From the NCBI GenBank assembly GCA_021802115.1, contig JAKABA010000017.1:1-50679 (forward strand): a DNA stretch of 50,679 bases, read 5' to 3'. Below, piece by piece: positions 23,388 through 31,755 of this stretch. The stretch comes from a bacterium. Lineage in GTDB: Bacteria; Chloroflexota; Dormibacteria; UBA8260; Bog-877. Numbering within the stretch: position 1 is the stretch's first letter; each line of letters starts with the position of its first letter. Both the position numbers and the translations under genes were made by a program. Below the pieces are notes generated by a model, which was not told the DNA's origin, did no database searches, and saw only the letters and a list, made by a program, of their open reading frames with translations.

Positions 23388-25037
23388 TCACATTAGGCCG
23401 AGCTCGTCCAGCCCCCGCAACAGTTGGCTGACCACCGCGGGGTCGCAGGCGACGTCGATCACGAAGGGATTGCCCGTCCGGGCGGCGGTGAAGGCCTTGG
23501 TGAGAGCGGGATCCAGCTCCTCGCGGCGGGTGACGCGTTCTCCCTGAGCTCCCAGGCCCACGGCCAGGGCCGCATGGTCGACCGCTCCGGCGGGGTCTCT
23601 CCTGGAACTTCCCGGTCCCCTCCACACCCCGTTGTTGACCACCACCGCCACCATCCCGATCCGCTGCCGCGCGGCGGTGTCGAGTTCCATCGCGGCGAAT
23701 CCAAAAGCACCATCCCCGGTGAACAGGACCATCGGCTCCTGGGGCCGGGCCATCCCCGCGGCGATCGCGAACGGCAGACCCACCCCCAGGGTGCCCATCG
23801 ATGACCCGATCAGCATGTTGGACCCGGGTCGATGCGCCCGCGAGAATGCGATCCCCCAGGTCACGCTGTCACCGCCGTCGGAGATCCAGGTCCCACCACC
23901 TTCAGCTTCGAAGCGCGCGGCCACCTGACGGGCCACCCAGCCGGCCCCGACGGCAGAGCCGTCGCCCTCTGCCTCGGCTGCCCACATCTCCCGGCTGCCC
24001 GCGCTCAGGGTGGCGGCAGCCGCCCGCCAGCCGCTCCAGCGTTCGGCCGACGACTTGAGATCGGCGCCCAGTGCCGCCAGGGTGGCTCCGACATCGCCGA
24101 GCAGCCCGAGGGTGGGCTCCCGCGCGCCTCCCAGGTTCTCCGGACGGAGGTCTACCTGGACAATGACCTGCTCCTCCCCGAACAGGGGCGGCCTGCCGTA
24201 GATCAGGTTGCCGTTGAAGCGGGACCCCACCACCAGCGCCAGGTCGGCGCTGGCAAGGGCGGCCCCGCCATGGACCAGACTCCCCAGGCAGTTGGGATGC
24301 TCGTCGTCCAGCAGGCCGCGGGCGGCGCTGGTGGTGGTGACAGGGACACCGGTCAACTCCGTGAAGTCCCGCAGGGCATCGCCCGATTGGGAGAAGAACG
24401 CACCCGAGCCCGCCACAACCAGCGGCCTCTCGGCGCGGCGCAGAAGATCCGACGCCTGCGCCAGCGTGCGCGCGTCGGGGACCGACTTGGAGATGGGCGC
24501 CAGCGTAGGGGGCAGCGAATCGCCCACCTCCGCCTCGAGCACATCCTCGGGTATCTCCAGGTAGGCAACCCCGGGCGCGCCCCGGACCGCGTGCCGATAC
24601 GCCTCCACCACGTATTCCGCCGTGCGCTCCGGGGCCAGGCACTCGGCGCTCCACTTGACCACGCCCGCCACAACTCGCAGCTGCTCCAGATCCTGCACCG
24701 CGCCCCGGCCGCGCTTGCCGAGCGCCGTGCGTCCGGCCACGATCACAACTGGAGCCCCCGCGGCATTGGCCTCCACGATTCCGGGCAGCGCATTGGCCAG
24801 CCCCGGCCCGGCCGTCACCATCGCGAAGCCGCAGCCTGCGGTGGCCAGCGCCCATCCCTCGGCCATCAGCACGGCATTCTCCTCGTGACGCACCGATACC
24901 ACGCGGGCGCCGGCCGTGCGGACCTCGTCCAGGAGCGCGCCGATGTGGCTGCCGGGAAGGGTGAAGAGCACCTGCATGCCCACGCTGTGGAGCGCCCGCG
25001 CCGCCAGCTGGGCTCCGGTCCGTCGGCCATCCTGCAT
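23388..25037 (-). CDS. TPP-dependent enzyme, acetolactate synthase-like
   Basis: A 549-residue thiamine-diphosphate enzyme with the three-domain ALS/POX/BFD architecture. The catalytic Glu is in SVRHEENAVLMAEGWA, the central domain has the ERPLVVAGSGAFFS fold, and the TPP/Mg motif runs from GDGAFGFAAMEL to VVNNGVW. ATG 25037 has GGGAG 6 nt upstream; two further upstream starts are possible. There is no adjacent regulatory subunit (IlvN) or other branched-chain gene, so biosynthetic acetolactate synthase is not assured. Other decarboxylases or ligases of the family (oxalyl-CoA decarboxylase, benzaldehyde lyase) are possible. Confidence 0.82.
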   Translation of the reverse strand: MQDGRRTGAQLAARALHSVGMQVLFTLPGSHIGALLDEVRTAGARVVSVRHEENAVLMAEGWALATAGCGFAMVTAGPGLANALPGIVEANAAGAPVVIVAGRTALGKRGRGAVQDLEQLRVVAGVVKWSAECLAPERTAEYVVEAYRHAVRGAPGVAYLEIPEDVLEAEVGDSLPPTLAPISKSVPDARTLAQASDLLRRAERPLVVAGSGAFFSQSGDALRDFTELTGVPVTTTSAARGLLDDEHPNCLGSLVHGGAALASADLALVVGSRFNGNLIYGRPPLFGEEQVIVQVDLRPENLGGAREPTLGLLGDVGATLAALGADLKSSAERWSGWRAAAATLSAGSREMWAAEAEGDGSAVGAGWVARQVAARFEAEGGGTWISDGGDSVTWGIAFSRAHRPGSNMLIGSSMGTLGVGLPFAIAAGMARPQEPMVLFTGDGAFGFAAMELDTAARQRIGMVAVVVNNGVWRGPGSSRRDPAGAVDHAALAVGLGAQGERVTRREELDPALTKAFTAARTGNPFVIDVACDPAVVSQLLRGLDELGLM

Positions 25038-25211
25038 GCTCATCTCCCGGCTTGTCCACCAACGCGGCGACTGCGACAATGCCGCACCGTCACCAGGATC
25101 GGGCCTTTAGAGCTCCGATCGCACCCGGGAAAGCAGGGGCGACCGGCGACGGTATTCACGCTGGCGTCCAGCCGCGGGCACGAGGAGGCCGCCTGGGATC
25201 AAGATGTCCTG

Positions 25212-26576
25212 GTGCAGGATCTCTTCGCCGACGAGCAGCCGTCGGGCCCATCCTCAGGGGTGGCCGCCAGCCCAGCGGTAGAGGAAGAGCGCGCCGAGGC
25301 ACCCCTCGCCACGCGCCTCAGACCCGCACGCTGGGAGGAGGTCCTTGGCCAATCCCACCTGCTGGGGACCGAAGGACCCCTGCGTCCGGCGTTGGAGGGA
25401 GCCCGGCTGCAGTCGCTGGTTCTGGTGGGCCCGCCGGGAACCGGGAAGACCACCATCGCCCAGCTCCTGGCCCGTGCCCAGCAGGCGCACCTGATCGCCC
25501 TGTCCGCCGTGTCCACGGGGGTTGCGGACCTGCGCCGGGTGGTGACTGAGGCCGAGCAGCGTCGCCGGGTGGGGCAGGGCACCGTCCTGTTCCTGGATGA
25601 GATCCACCACTTCAGCCGGACCCAGCAGGACGCTCTGCTGCCGCACGTGGAGAGCGGGCTGTTCACCTTGATCGGCGCCACCACCGAGAACCCCAGCTTT
25701 CAGCTGACCGGGGCGCTGCTGTCGCGGGTCCAGGTCCTGGATCTGCGGCCCCTGACCGAGGAGGACCTGGCCGCCGTGCTCCAGCGCGCCCTGGATGACC
25801 ATGAGCGGGGCCTGGGTCAGCGCCGCCTCAGCCTCAGCGTCGATGCCGGAGGGCTCCTCATCCGTCACAGCGGAGGTGACGCACGCCTGCTGCTCAATGC
25901 TCTGGAGCGAGCGGCGGAAGGGGTGCCGGATGCTGGCGAGATCGGTGCGGCGGAGGTGAAGCGGGCGCTGAGCAGCCCCCACCTGCTGCACGACCGCGCC
26001 GGCGATCTTCACTTTCAGATCCTCTCGGCCTTCATAAAGTCAATGCGCGGCAGCGACCCCGATGCGGCCGTCTACTGGCTGGCGCGCCTCCTGGAAGCAG
26101 GTGAGGACCCCCTCCTGCCGGCTCGCCGGATGGTCATCCTGGCGGCCGAGGACGTGGGGCTGGCGGACCCCCAGGCGCTGCCGCTGGCCGTCGCAGCGCA
26201 CCAGGCGGCGGCCCTGGTGGGAATGCCCGAATGCCGCCTGCCCCTGGCGGAAGCCGCGATCTTCCTGGCCCTGGCACCCAAGAGCAACGCCTCATACCGC
26301 GCCTATGGCGCTGCCGCCGCGGACGTGGCCCTCCGAGGCCAACTGGCGGTCCCCCTCCACCTGCGCAACGCGGTCACGAGTCGGGACCGGGCGGCGGGGT
26401 TCGGGCTGGGCTACGAATACGCTCACGACGACCCCGAGGCGCTGGTGGGCCATGAGCACCTGCCGCCAGAGCTCCTGGGCCAAAGCTATTACCGACCCAC
26501 CGATCACGGCTTGGAGGCCGAACTGGCCAGCCGGCTGCGGCGGGCTCGGCGGCGCCGGAGCCCGGGGGTCGAGTAG
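25212..26576 (+). CDS. rarA: Replication-associated recombination protein A (RarA/MgsA)
   Basis: A 454-residue AAA+ ATPase that acts at stalled forks. It has LRPARWEEVLGQSHLLG at the N-terminus, Walker A GPPGTGKTT, Walker B VLFLDEIHHF, sensor 1 LIGATTENPSF, and the RarA-specific C-terminal tetramerisation region (FIKSMRGSDPDAAVYWLARLL, shown only as landmark; then LAPKSNASYRAY). GTG 25212 gives the expected N-terminus beginning (M)QDLFAD. Its stop is separated by 2 nt from that of the convergent bL25 gene. Confidence 0.92.
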   Translation: MQDLFADEQPSGPSSGVAASPAVEEERAEAPLATRLRPARWEEVLGQSHLLGTEGPLRPALEGARLQSLVLVGPPGTGKTTIAQLLARAQQAHLIALSAVSTGVADLRRVVTEAEQRRRVGQGTVLFLDEIHHFSRTQQDALLPHVESGLFTLIGATTENPSFQLTGALLSRVQVLDLRPLTEEDLAAVLQRALDDHERGLGQRRLSLSVDAGGLLIRHSGGDARLLLNALERAAEGVPDAGEIGAAEVKRALSSPHLLHDRAGDLHFQILSAFIKSMRGSDPDAAVYWLARLLEAGEDPLLPARRMVILAAEDVGLADPQALPLAVAAHQAAALVGMPECRLPLAEAAIFLALAPKSNASYRAYGAAAADVALRGQLAVPLHLRNAVTSRDRAAGFGLGYEYAHDDPEALVGHEHLPPELLGQSYYRPTDHGLEAELASRLRRARRRRSPGVE

Positions 26577-26578
26577 CG

Positions 26579-27211
26579 CTACTCGGCGGAGGGAGCCTCC
26601 GGCTCCTCCGCTGGAGCCGCGGCCTCAGCCTCGGGTTCCTCCGCCGCCACCCTGGTCTGGGCGATCTTGACCAGGATCTCGGAGGGATCGATGGCGGCGT
26701 TGAGTTCGACGCCCTCCGGCAGGGTGAGGTCGGACACCCGCACCGCGTCATCCACCTCGGCAAGGCCCGAGATGTCCACCGTGATCTCCCCGGGAATGGC
26801 GTCCGGGAGACAGCTGACCTCAAGGGTGTGGACCACGTGCAGGAGCTCGCCCACGCTGAACTTGACCGCTGGCGACTCGCCGGTGAGGACCACCTGGACC
26901 TGCACGGTCAGCTTCTCCTGCAGATTGACCTGGAAGAAGTCGACGTGCTGGGCGACGCTGGTCCTCGGGTTCAGCTGGAGTTCCTTGATCAGGACCGGCC
27001 GCTGCCTCCGCTCACCGGCCACCTTCAGCTGCAGCAGATGGCTCTTCCCGGCGGTGTGCACCGTCTTGGCCAGCTCCTTCGCGGGCACCTCGACCATGAT
27101 CGGGGCCACCTTGTGGCCGTAGATGACCCCGGGCACCAGCCCTGCTCGGCGGAGCTGACTCACGTGGCGACCGGTCACAGAGCGCGGCGCGGCCTCAAGT
27201 TGAAGTGTCAT
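26579..27211 (-). CDS. rplY: 50S ribosomal protein bL25 (CTC form)
   Basis: A 210-residue long form of bL25, the 5S rRNA-binding protein. The N-terminal RNA-binding domain reads LEAAPRSVTGRHVSQLRRAG with VPGVIYG. The C-terminal TL5/CTC domain carries the LPDAIPGEITVDISGL landmark, and a Glu/Ala-rich tail follows. ATG 27211 follows GAGGTCAG. A TAAGAT box at 27262-27267 gives a leader of about 45 nt. The gene often neighbours pth; here it does not. Confidence 0.95.
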   Translation of the reverse strand: MTLQLEAAPRSVTGRHVSQLRRAGLVPGVIYGHKVAPIMVEVPAKELAKTVHTAGKSHLLQLKVAGERRQRPVLIKELQLNPRTSVAQHVDFFQVNLQEKLTVQVQVVLTGESPAVKFSVGELLHVVHTLEVSCLPDAIPGEITVDISGLAEVDDAVRVSDLTLPEGVELNAAIDPSEILVKIAQTRVAAEEPEAEAAAPAEEPEAPSAE

Positions 27212-27261
27212 CTGACCTCGATCCCGAAGATGGCCCCGGCGGACGGGGGCGGTGCAGCCGG

Positions 27262-27267
27262 ATCTTA
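27262..27267 (-). promoter_or_regulatory. Candidate -10 box for rplY
   Basis: TAAGAT on the minus strand, between the mutase small-subunit stop and rplY. No good -35 was seen. It supports rplY being transcribed on its own. Confidence 0.35.
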
Positions 27268-27280
27268 CCAAACCGTCGGT

Positions 27281-27697
27281 TCAGCGAGTCCCCGCCGGTA
27301 CGGCCCCGAAGCGACGATTGACGTAATCCACAATCGCCTGCAGGCTGGTCCCCGGAGTGAACACCTCGTCCACTCCCATCTGCTTGAGGGCCTCCACGTC
27401 CTCGGCCGGCACTATCCCGCCCCCGAAGACCACGATGTCCGCGGCGTTGCGCTCCGCCAAAAGCCGGATCACCTCCGGGAACAGGGTCATATGGGCCCCG
27501 GACAAGAGGGAGATCCCGATCCCGTCGACGTCCTCTTGGATCGCGGCATCGACCACCTGGGCGGGTGTTTGGTGCAGGCCCGTGTAGATGACCTCCACAC
27601 CGGCGTCTCGCAGCGCCCGCGAGATGATCTTGACCCCGCGGTCGTGTCCATCCAGCCCCACCTTGGCGGTGAGGATCCGAACCGGCCTGTTGGGCAT
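27281..27697 (-). CDS. Acyl-CoA mutase small subunit (cobalamin-binding)
   Basis: A 138-residue stand-alone B12-binding domain of the methylmalonyl/isobutyryl-CoA mutase family. The cobalamin His is in KVGLDGHDRG (D-x-H-x-x-G). The other family motifs, ISLLSGAHM and VFGGGIVPAEDVEALKQMGV, hold the nucleotide tail. It pairs with the large subunit at 31741-33432, which lacks this domain. The ATG at 27697 lies 6 nt after TACACT, so it is probably leaderless and transcribed separately from the large subunit. Confidence 0.92.
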   Translation of the reverse strand: MPNRPVRILTAKVGLDGHDRGVKIISRALRDAGVEVIYTGLHQTPAQVVDAAIQEDVDGIGISLLSGAHMTLFPEVIRLLAERNAADIVVFGGGIVPAEDVEALKQMGVDEVFTPGTSLQAIVDYVNRRFGAVPAGTR

Positions 27698-27703
27698 GCG
27701 CCT

Positions 27704-27709
27704 AGTGTA
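27704..27709 (-). promoter_or_regulatory. -10 box of the mutase small-subunit gene
   Basis: TACACT on the minus strand ends 6 nt before ATG 27697. The same TACACTAGG string occurs upstream of sucC (47425-47433, minus strand). Confidence 0.5.
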
Positions 27710-27727
27710 AGTCGCGCCGCCAAAGGT

Positions 27728-28903
27728 TCAGTTCACGGATGCGGACACGGGGGCGGCCGGTGAGCTGCCAAGAGCCGCCTGGGCGGCGTAGGGAACGCTC
27801 CCGACCAGCCCCACCAACAGGGCCACCGCCCCTGCCAGCGCGAGCCGCCTGGCCCAGCCGCGGCGCGCGGCAAACGGGAGACGGCGCTGCCAGGCGACCG
27901 CCCACCGCGTCGGGAACTCCGCCACCAACAGCAGGACCGCCAGCACCGGGGCCAGGTTGGGATCCGTGGCAACACCCGTCGCCGGAGTTCCAAAGCCCTG
28001 CCCGAACCACCACGCGAAGGCAAGCCAGGCCATGGTGGCGATGGTCAGGAAGCGGTCGCGCCCACCCAGGAGATGGGCGACCCCCAGGGCGACCATGGTG
28101 GCGGTGAGGGCGGTGTTCCATAGGAACGGGTCAGCGGCCACCTGGCCGGCGAGGGCGTGGATCGGCGCCGCCAGCGCCGCGGGCTGCGGCGGCGCCGCCA
28201 TCGCGGCGAAGAGCCCGTTGAGCCCCGCGGCGCTCCAGAAGCCCTCCCCAGGGATCGTCTGCAGGACGGCTCCGAACAGGAAGGTGGTGCCGAGCCCCAC
28301 CTCGATCAGGCGGCGCGCCCGCCCACTGCGCCACAGCTCGACCGGCGCCAGCAGAAGGCCGGCAGCGCCGACGTACGCCAGTACGGCCCCAGGGGATCCG
28401 GCGAGCAGGCTGGCCCCGGGGGCCAGCAACCCGCCGAGGGCCTCCCCCCCGACCCAGACCATGAGGCCCCAGGCCAGCGACGCCCACAGACCCCAGCGCC
28501 CCAGCCTACCGTCCCCCCCACAGAGAATCGCGATCCCGATCCCGGCCTGGATGAGCACCGTCGCCGCCGCCAGGTGGACCGGGTGCGCCTGCCATATCCC
28601 CATCTCCCACCGGACGAAGGCCGCCCACCAGCCGGGGGTGCCATGGGCGACCGGTGCCAGGACCAGGGTCGGGAACCCCCCCGGCATCCGAGGCTGGGCC
28701 TGCAGGAGGGCGTCCAACAGCCACAACAGGCCCAGCGCCGTGCGCAGGAAGGTCCGGGCCGGAATGGTGCCCGGTTGGGCGGACACCGCCGGGGCTGGAG
28801 CAGCGACCGCCGCGGGCCGCAAACGGCCCACGATCGGACCCGCGAGCAGCACCAGCCCGGGCAGCGCCAGTTCCAGGAGCAGGACCAGGTAGAAACCGTT
28901 CAA
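27728..28903 (-). CDS. Polytopic membrane protein of unknown function
   Basis: About 391 residues from TTG 28903, with around ten hydrophobic segments. Two halves share a pattern: a helix containing a W-x-x-G motif and a short extracytoplasmic loop (LAWGLMVWVGGEALGG in the first half, MAWLAFAWWFGQGFG in the second), which suggests internal duplication. The segment ALGLLWLLDALLQAQPRMPGGF is reminiscent of DoxX-like actinobacterial membrane proteins. No catalytic motif was identified. The start is uncertain, with no good ribosome site. It is divergent from the radical SAM gene. Confidence 0.6.
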   Translation of the reverse strand: MNGFYLVLLLELALPGLVLLAGPIVGRLRPAAVAAPAPAVSAQPGTIPARTFLRTALGLLWLLDALLQAQPRMPGGFPTLVLAPVAHGTPGWWAAFVRWEMGIWQAHPVHLAAATVLIQAGIGIAILCGGDGRLGRWGLWASLAWGLMVWVGGEALGGLLAPGASLLAGSPGAVLAYVGAAGLLLAPVELWRSGRARRLIEVGLGTTFLFGAVLQTIPGEGFWSAAGLNGLFAAMAAPPQPAALAAPIHALAGQVAADPFLWNTALTATMVALGVAHLLGGRDRFLTIATMAWLAFAWWFGQGFGTPATGVATDPNLAPVLAVLLLVAEFPTRWAVAWQRRLPFAARRGWARRLALAGAVALLVGLVGSVPYAAQAALGSSPAAPVSASVN

Positions 28904-29100
28904 GCGCGCCGACCCCGGCTCGCCAAGGTGGGGACGCTCCGGCAGCCGGCCGTCACCGGCGACTCGAAGACGTCCGGAATCGGTAATGGCACAATCCCAA
29001 TCTCCGGCGGAAGCGCCGGCTCGGCCAGCGCGGTTTCCTCCTGTCAGGGGAGGGAAATCACCCGGGTGCGCCCGGGGGCGGGATCGCGACACTGGTCCAG

Positions 29101-30249
29101 ATGCCAGCTGCCAGCGGTGTGGATGACCGGGTGGGAGCGTCCCCGGCCCGGGTCCGGTTCGACCAACGCCCGATGCTGGTCTTCTGGGAGACCACCAAGG
29201 CGTGCGCCCTGAGCTGCCGTCACTGCCGCGCGACCGCGGTTCCCGACGCACTTCCCGGCGAGCTCACGACCAAGGAAGCGCGGCTGCTTCTGGAGCAGGT
29301 CGCCGCCTTCGGACGGCCGTCGCCGATCTTGGTGATGACCGGTGGGGACTGCCTGGCGCGTCCCGACCTCCCCGACCTCACCGCCTACGCACGCGACCTG
29401 GGCCTGATCGTGGCGCTGTCGCCATCGGTCACCCCCCGGCTGCGCCCCGACACGATGCGGGCCTATAAGGAGCTGGGGGTGCGGTCCGTCTCCATCAGCC
29501 TGGATGGAGCGAGCCCCGCGGTCCACGACCGCATCCGCGGGATCCCCGGGCATCACGAGCTGACCATGTCCGCCATCCGCTGGCTGGCGGACATGGGCTT
29601 CAAGGTCCAGGTCAACACCACGGTCATGCGCCAGAATGCCCACGAACTCGCCGATGTCGCAGCCCTACTGGCGGAGTCCGGAGTCGTGATCTGGGAGGTG
29701 TTCTTCCTGGTCGGGGTCGGCCGCGGCGCCCGGCTGTCCGCCCTGTGGGCGGCGGAGAATGAGGACGTCTGCAACTTTCTCTACGACGCCTCCCGGCATC
29801 GGCTGCTGGTGCGCACCGTGGAGGCGCCCTTCTTCCGCCGGGTCCTGACCGCTCGCAGGGCCGACGAGGAATCCCAGCCAGAGCCGCTGACCGAGCTCGG
29901 GCGGCAGCTCAGCGCGCGCCTGCGGCATCTGCTTGGCCCCGCCCAGGGCCGGTCCCTGGCCCAGGCCGCGGGGACCCGGGATGGCATGGGAGTCGTGTTC
30001 GTGGGCCACGACGGCGCGGTGCTCCCATCGGGGTTTCTGCCCATGCCCCTGGGCAACGTGAAGGAGACCGAGCTGGCGGTCATCTACCGACGACATCCGC
30101 TCCTGCGGGCCATCCGGCGTGCCGAATTCCACGGCCGCTGTGGCAGCTGCGCCCATCGGCAGCTCTGCGGAGGCTCGCGCGCACGCGCCTACGCCCACCT
30201 CCTGGACCCACTCGGCGAGGATCCCGGCTGCGTCCACCGTCCCAGCTGA
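29101..30249 (+). CDS. Radical SAM/SPASM domain protein
   Basis: A 382-residue radical SAM enzyme. Cys35, Cys39 and Cys42 (CALSCRHC) bind the 4Fe-4S cluster used to cleave SAM. The rest of the TIM-barrel core has MTGGDCLARPDL (a GGE-type motif with D in place of E) and SISLDGASPAVHDRIRG. The C-terminal SPASM/twitch region has FHGRCGSCAHRQLCGGSRARAYA and a final Cys, enough for an auxiliary cluster. It resembles the TIGR04053 group related to PqqE and heme-modifying Ahb enzymes. No precursor peptide is visible nearby. Substrate unknown. Confidence 0.88.
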   Translation: MPAASGVDDRVGASPARVRFDQRPMLVFWETTKACALSCRHCRATAVPDALPGELTTKEARLLLEQVAAFGRPSPILVMTGGDCLARPDLPDLTAYARDLGLIVALSPSVTPRLRPDTMRAYKELGVRSVSISLDGASPAVHDRIRGIPGHHELTMSAIRWLADMGFKVQVNTTVMRQNAHELADVAALLAESGVVIWEVFFLVGVGRGARLSALWAAENEDVCNFLYDASRHRLLVRTVEAPFFRRVLTARRADEESQPEPLTELGRQLSARLRHLLGPAQGRSLAQAAGTRDGMGVVFVGHDGAVLPSGFLPMPLGNVKETELAVIYRRHPLLRAIRRAEFHGRCGSCAHRQLCGGSRARAYAHLLDPLGEDPGCVHRPS

Positions 30250-30334
30250 GGAACTGGGGTCGGTCCGGGCGGCCCCCCGCGGAGGCCGGGATCGCCAGGT
30301 GCCGGTCGCGGCCTTGGGGAACAATAATCGAGAG

Positions 30335-31231
30335 ATGTTTCAGGGATCGCGATCGCCGGCGGAGCTGGAAGGACGAGCTGCCGGGCTGCTGCTGGGTTTC
30401 GCCATGGCCCAGCACCAGAGCGACTGCGAGGGTGCGCACGCCCCCACCGAAGCCCTCCTGGTGGATGCAGTCTCGCGGCACCTGTTGACAGGTGGCGGGG
30501 CCGAGGAGGGAGAGCTGCTCCGCAGCTGGGTCGCCGCCATCGCCGGCAGCGGGCAGCCCCAGGCCACCCAAACCGAGCTCGTGCTGGAAGGGGTGCGGAG
30601 CGGCCGCTCCTGGACCGAGGCTCGAGCCACCGCGGCCCGGATAACCTTGAGGCCGAGTTTGGATCCGCCACTTCTGCGGACCCTGCCCCTGGCAGTCGCC
30701 TGCGTGGGCCGGGGCTGGGCGCTCCGAAGCTCGGCACTGAGGGTGACGTCAGCAACCCACGACGACCCCAGCTCTCAGCTCGCCGGTTTCGCAGTCGCCC
30801 GGCTCGCGCAGGACCTCCTGGCCTTCGATCTCGAGGATGCGCTTCCCCGCACCGCCCAGGCGGTGCGGGAGGATGCCCCGGAGTCACTGCTGCGGGCGCT
30901 GCGCCCGGCGGGGCTGGGGGAGGTCATTCCCGACGGCGAGGACGCCCAAGGGGTGCTGGCAGGGGCCGTGCAGGCGGTGGTCGGGGCCGCGGACTGGACG
31001 CAGGCGGTTGAGCGCGCCAGCTCGCGGGGACTCAAGGGCGATCAGGCAGTCCTGCTCGCCGGAGCTCTCGCCGGCGCGCTCTTCGGGGTTGAGGGAAGCA
31101 CCGTGGATCTGCCCGCGGCCAAGGTCCAGCGGGTGCGCGAGCGAGCCAACGCCCTGCTGCGGCACAGCCAAGAGCATGCGGCCGACCCACTGCCGCCGCC
31201 GACCCGGCTCGCCGCGCCCACTGCGCCATGA
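30335..31231 (+). CDS. ADP-ribosylglycohydrolase-fold protein, probably inactive
   Basis: A 298-residue all-helical protein from ATG 30335 (AATAAT lies 6 nt upstream). It follows the ADP-ribosylglycohydrolase pattern: GRAAGLLLGFAMAQ in place of GxLxGxAxGDALG, the conserved THDDP, and GVLAGAVQAVVGA. Then comes LKGDQAVLLAGALAGALFG where active enzymes have GGDTDT. Acidic metal ligands at both ends of the active site are thus changed, suggesting loss of hydrolase activity or a new role. It is coupled (ATGA) to a NYN-domain nuclease gene. Confidence 0.68.
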   Translation: MFQGSRSPAELEGRAAGLLLGFAMAQHQSDCEGAHAPTEALLVDAVSRHLLTGGGAEEGELLRSWVAAIAGSGQPQATQTELVLEGVRSGRSWTEARATAARITLRPSLDPPLLRTLPLAVACVGRGWALRSSALRVTSATHDDPSSQLAGFAVARLAQDLLAFDLEDALPRTAQAVREDAPESLLRALRPAGLGEVIPDGEDAQGVLAGAVQAVVGAADWTQAVERASSRGLKGDQAVLLAGALAGALFGVEGSTVDLPAAKVQRVRERANALLRHSQEHAADPLPPPTRLAAPTAP

Positions 31232-31755
31232 GCTCGCGAACCCTGGTGGTGGACGGCACCAACGTCAGCTGGGCCTGGCCGAAGAGCCGGCCACACATGG
31301 TGCGCAGCGAGTTCGGTGAGGCGCAGCTGCTGCTGTTCGAGGCGCTGATGGGATCCCCGCTGCGAGCGGTCCACCAGGAACTCGTTGTGGTCTTCGACGG
31401 CCCCCCCACCCGGGGCGGGCCATCCAGCACCAGGGGGGCGCTGGTCCTGCACCCCGATGCCGGTCACACTGCCGACGATCGGATCCTGGAGTTGATCGGG
31501 CAGCGGCGCCACTCGGGGCAGACGATCGCGCTCGCGAGCAGTGACCGGCAGCTGCGCGACCTGGCACGCGGCCTGGGGGCGACGACCATGGGGGCGATGG
31601 AACTCCTCAAGCTGCTGGACTCCAGCCTGGGGAGGCGACGCGGGCCGTCGGGACCGCCGAGTGGCAGCTCGGAGAAGCCTGCGCCATCCCAGCGCGACAC
31701 CGAAGCGTGGCTGCGCCGCTTCAGAGCGGTGGACCGCCGGTCAGAAGGAGGGTGA
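31228..31755 (+). CDS. NYN-domain (YacP/PIN-like) ribonuclease
   Basis: A 175-residue protein of the YacP/NYN group, PIN-like nucleases that cut RNA. Acidic active-site positions are in [30 protein letters not shown] and [12 protein letters not shown] Ser/Pro/Arg-rich tail follows and ends WLRRFRAV. The start overlaps the previous gene (ATGA), and the last 15 nt overlap the 3' end of the convergent mutase gene. Bacillus YacP (Rae1) cleaves mRNA at the ribosome; whether this protein does the same is inference. Confidence 0.8.
   Translation: MSSRTLVVDGTNVSWAWPKSRPHMVRSEFGEAQLLLFEALMGSPLRAVHQELVVVFDGPPTRGGPSSTRGALVLHPDAGHTADDRILELIGQRRHSGQTIALASSDRQLRDLARGLGATTMGAMELLKLLDSSLGRRRGPSGPPSGSSEKPAPSQRDTEAWLRRFRAVDRRSEGG

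Noticed and set aside
23832..25200. Long open frame on the plus strand upstream of and fused to RarA, antisense to the TPP enzyme
   Set aside because: Composition-driven frame in high-GC DNA; the opposite strand has a complete TPP enzyme and the RarA homology begins only at about 25212.
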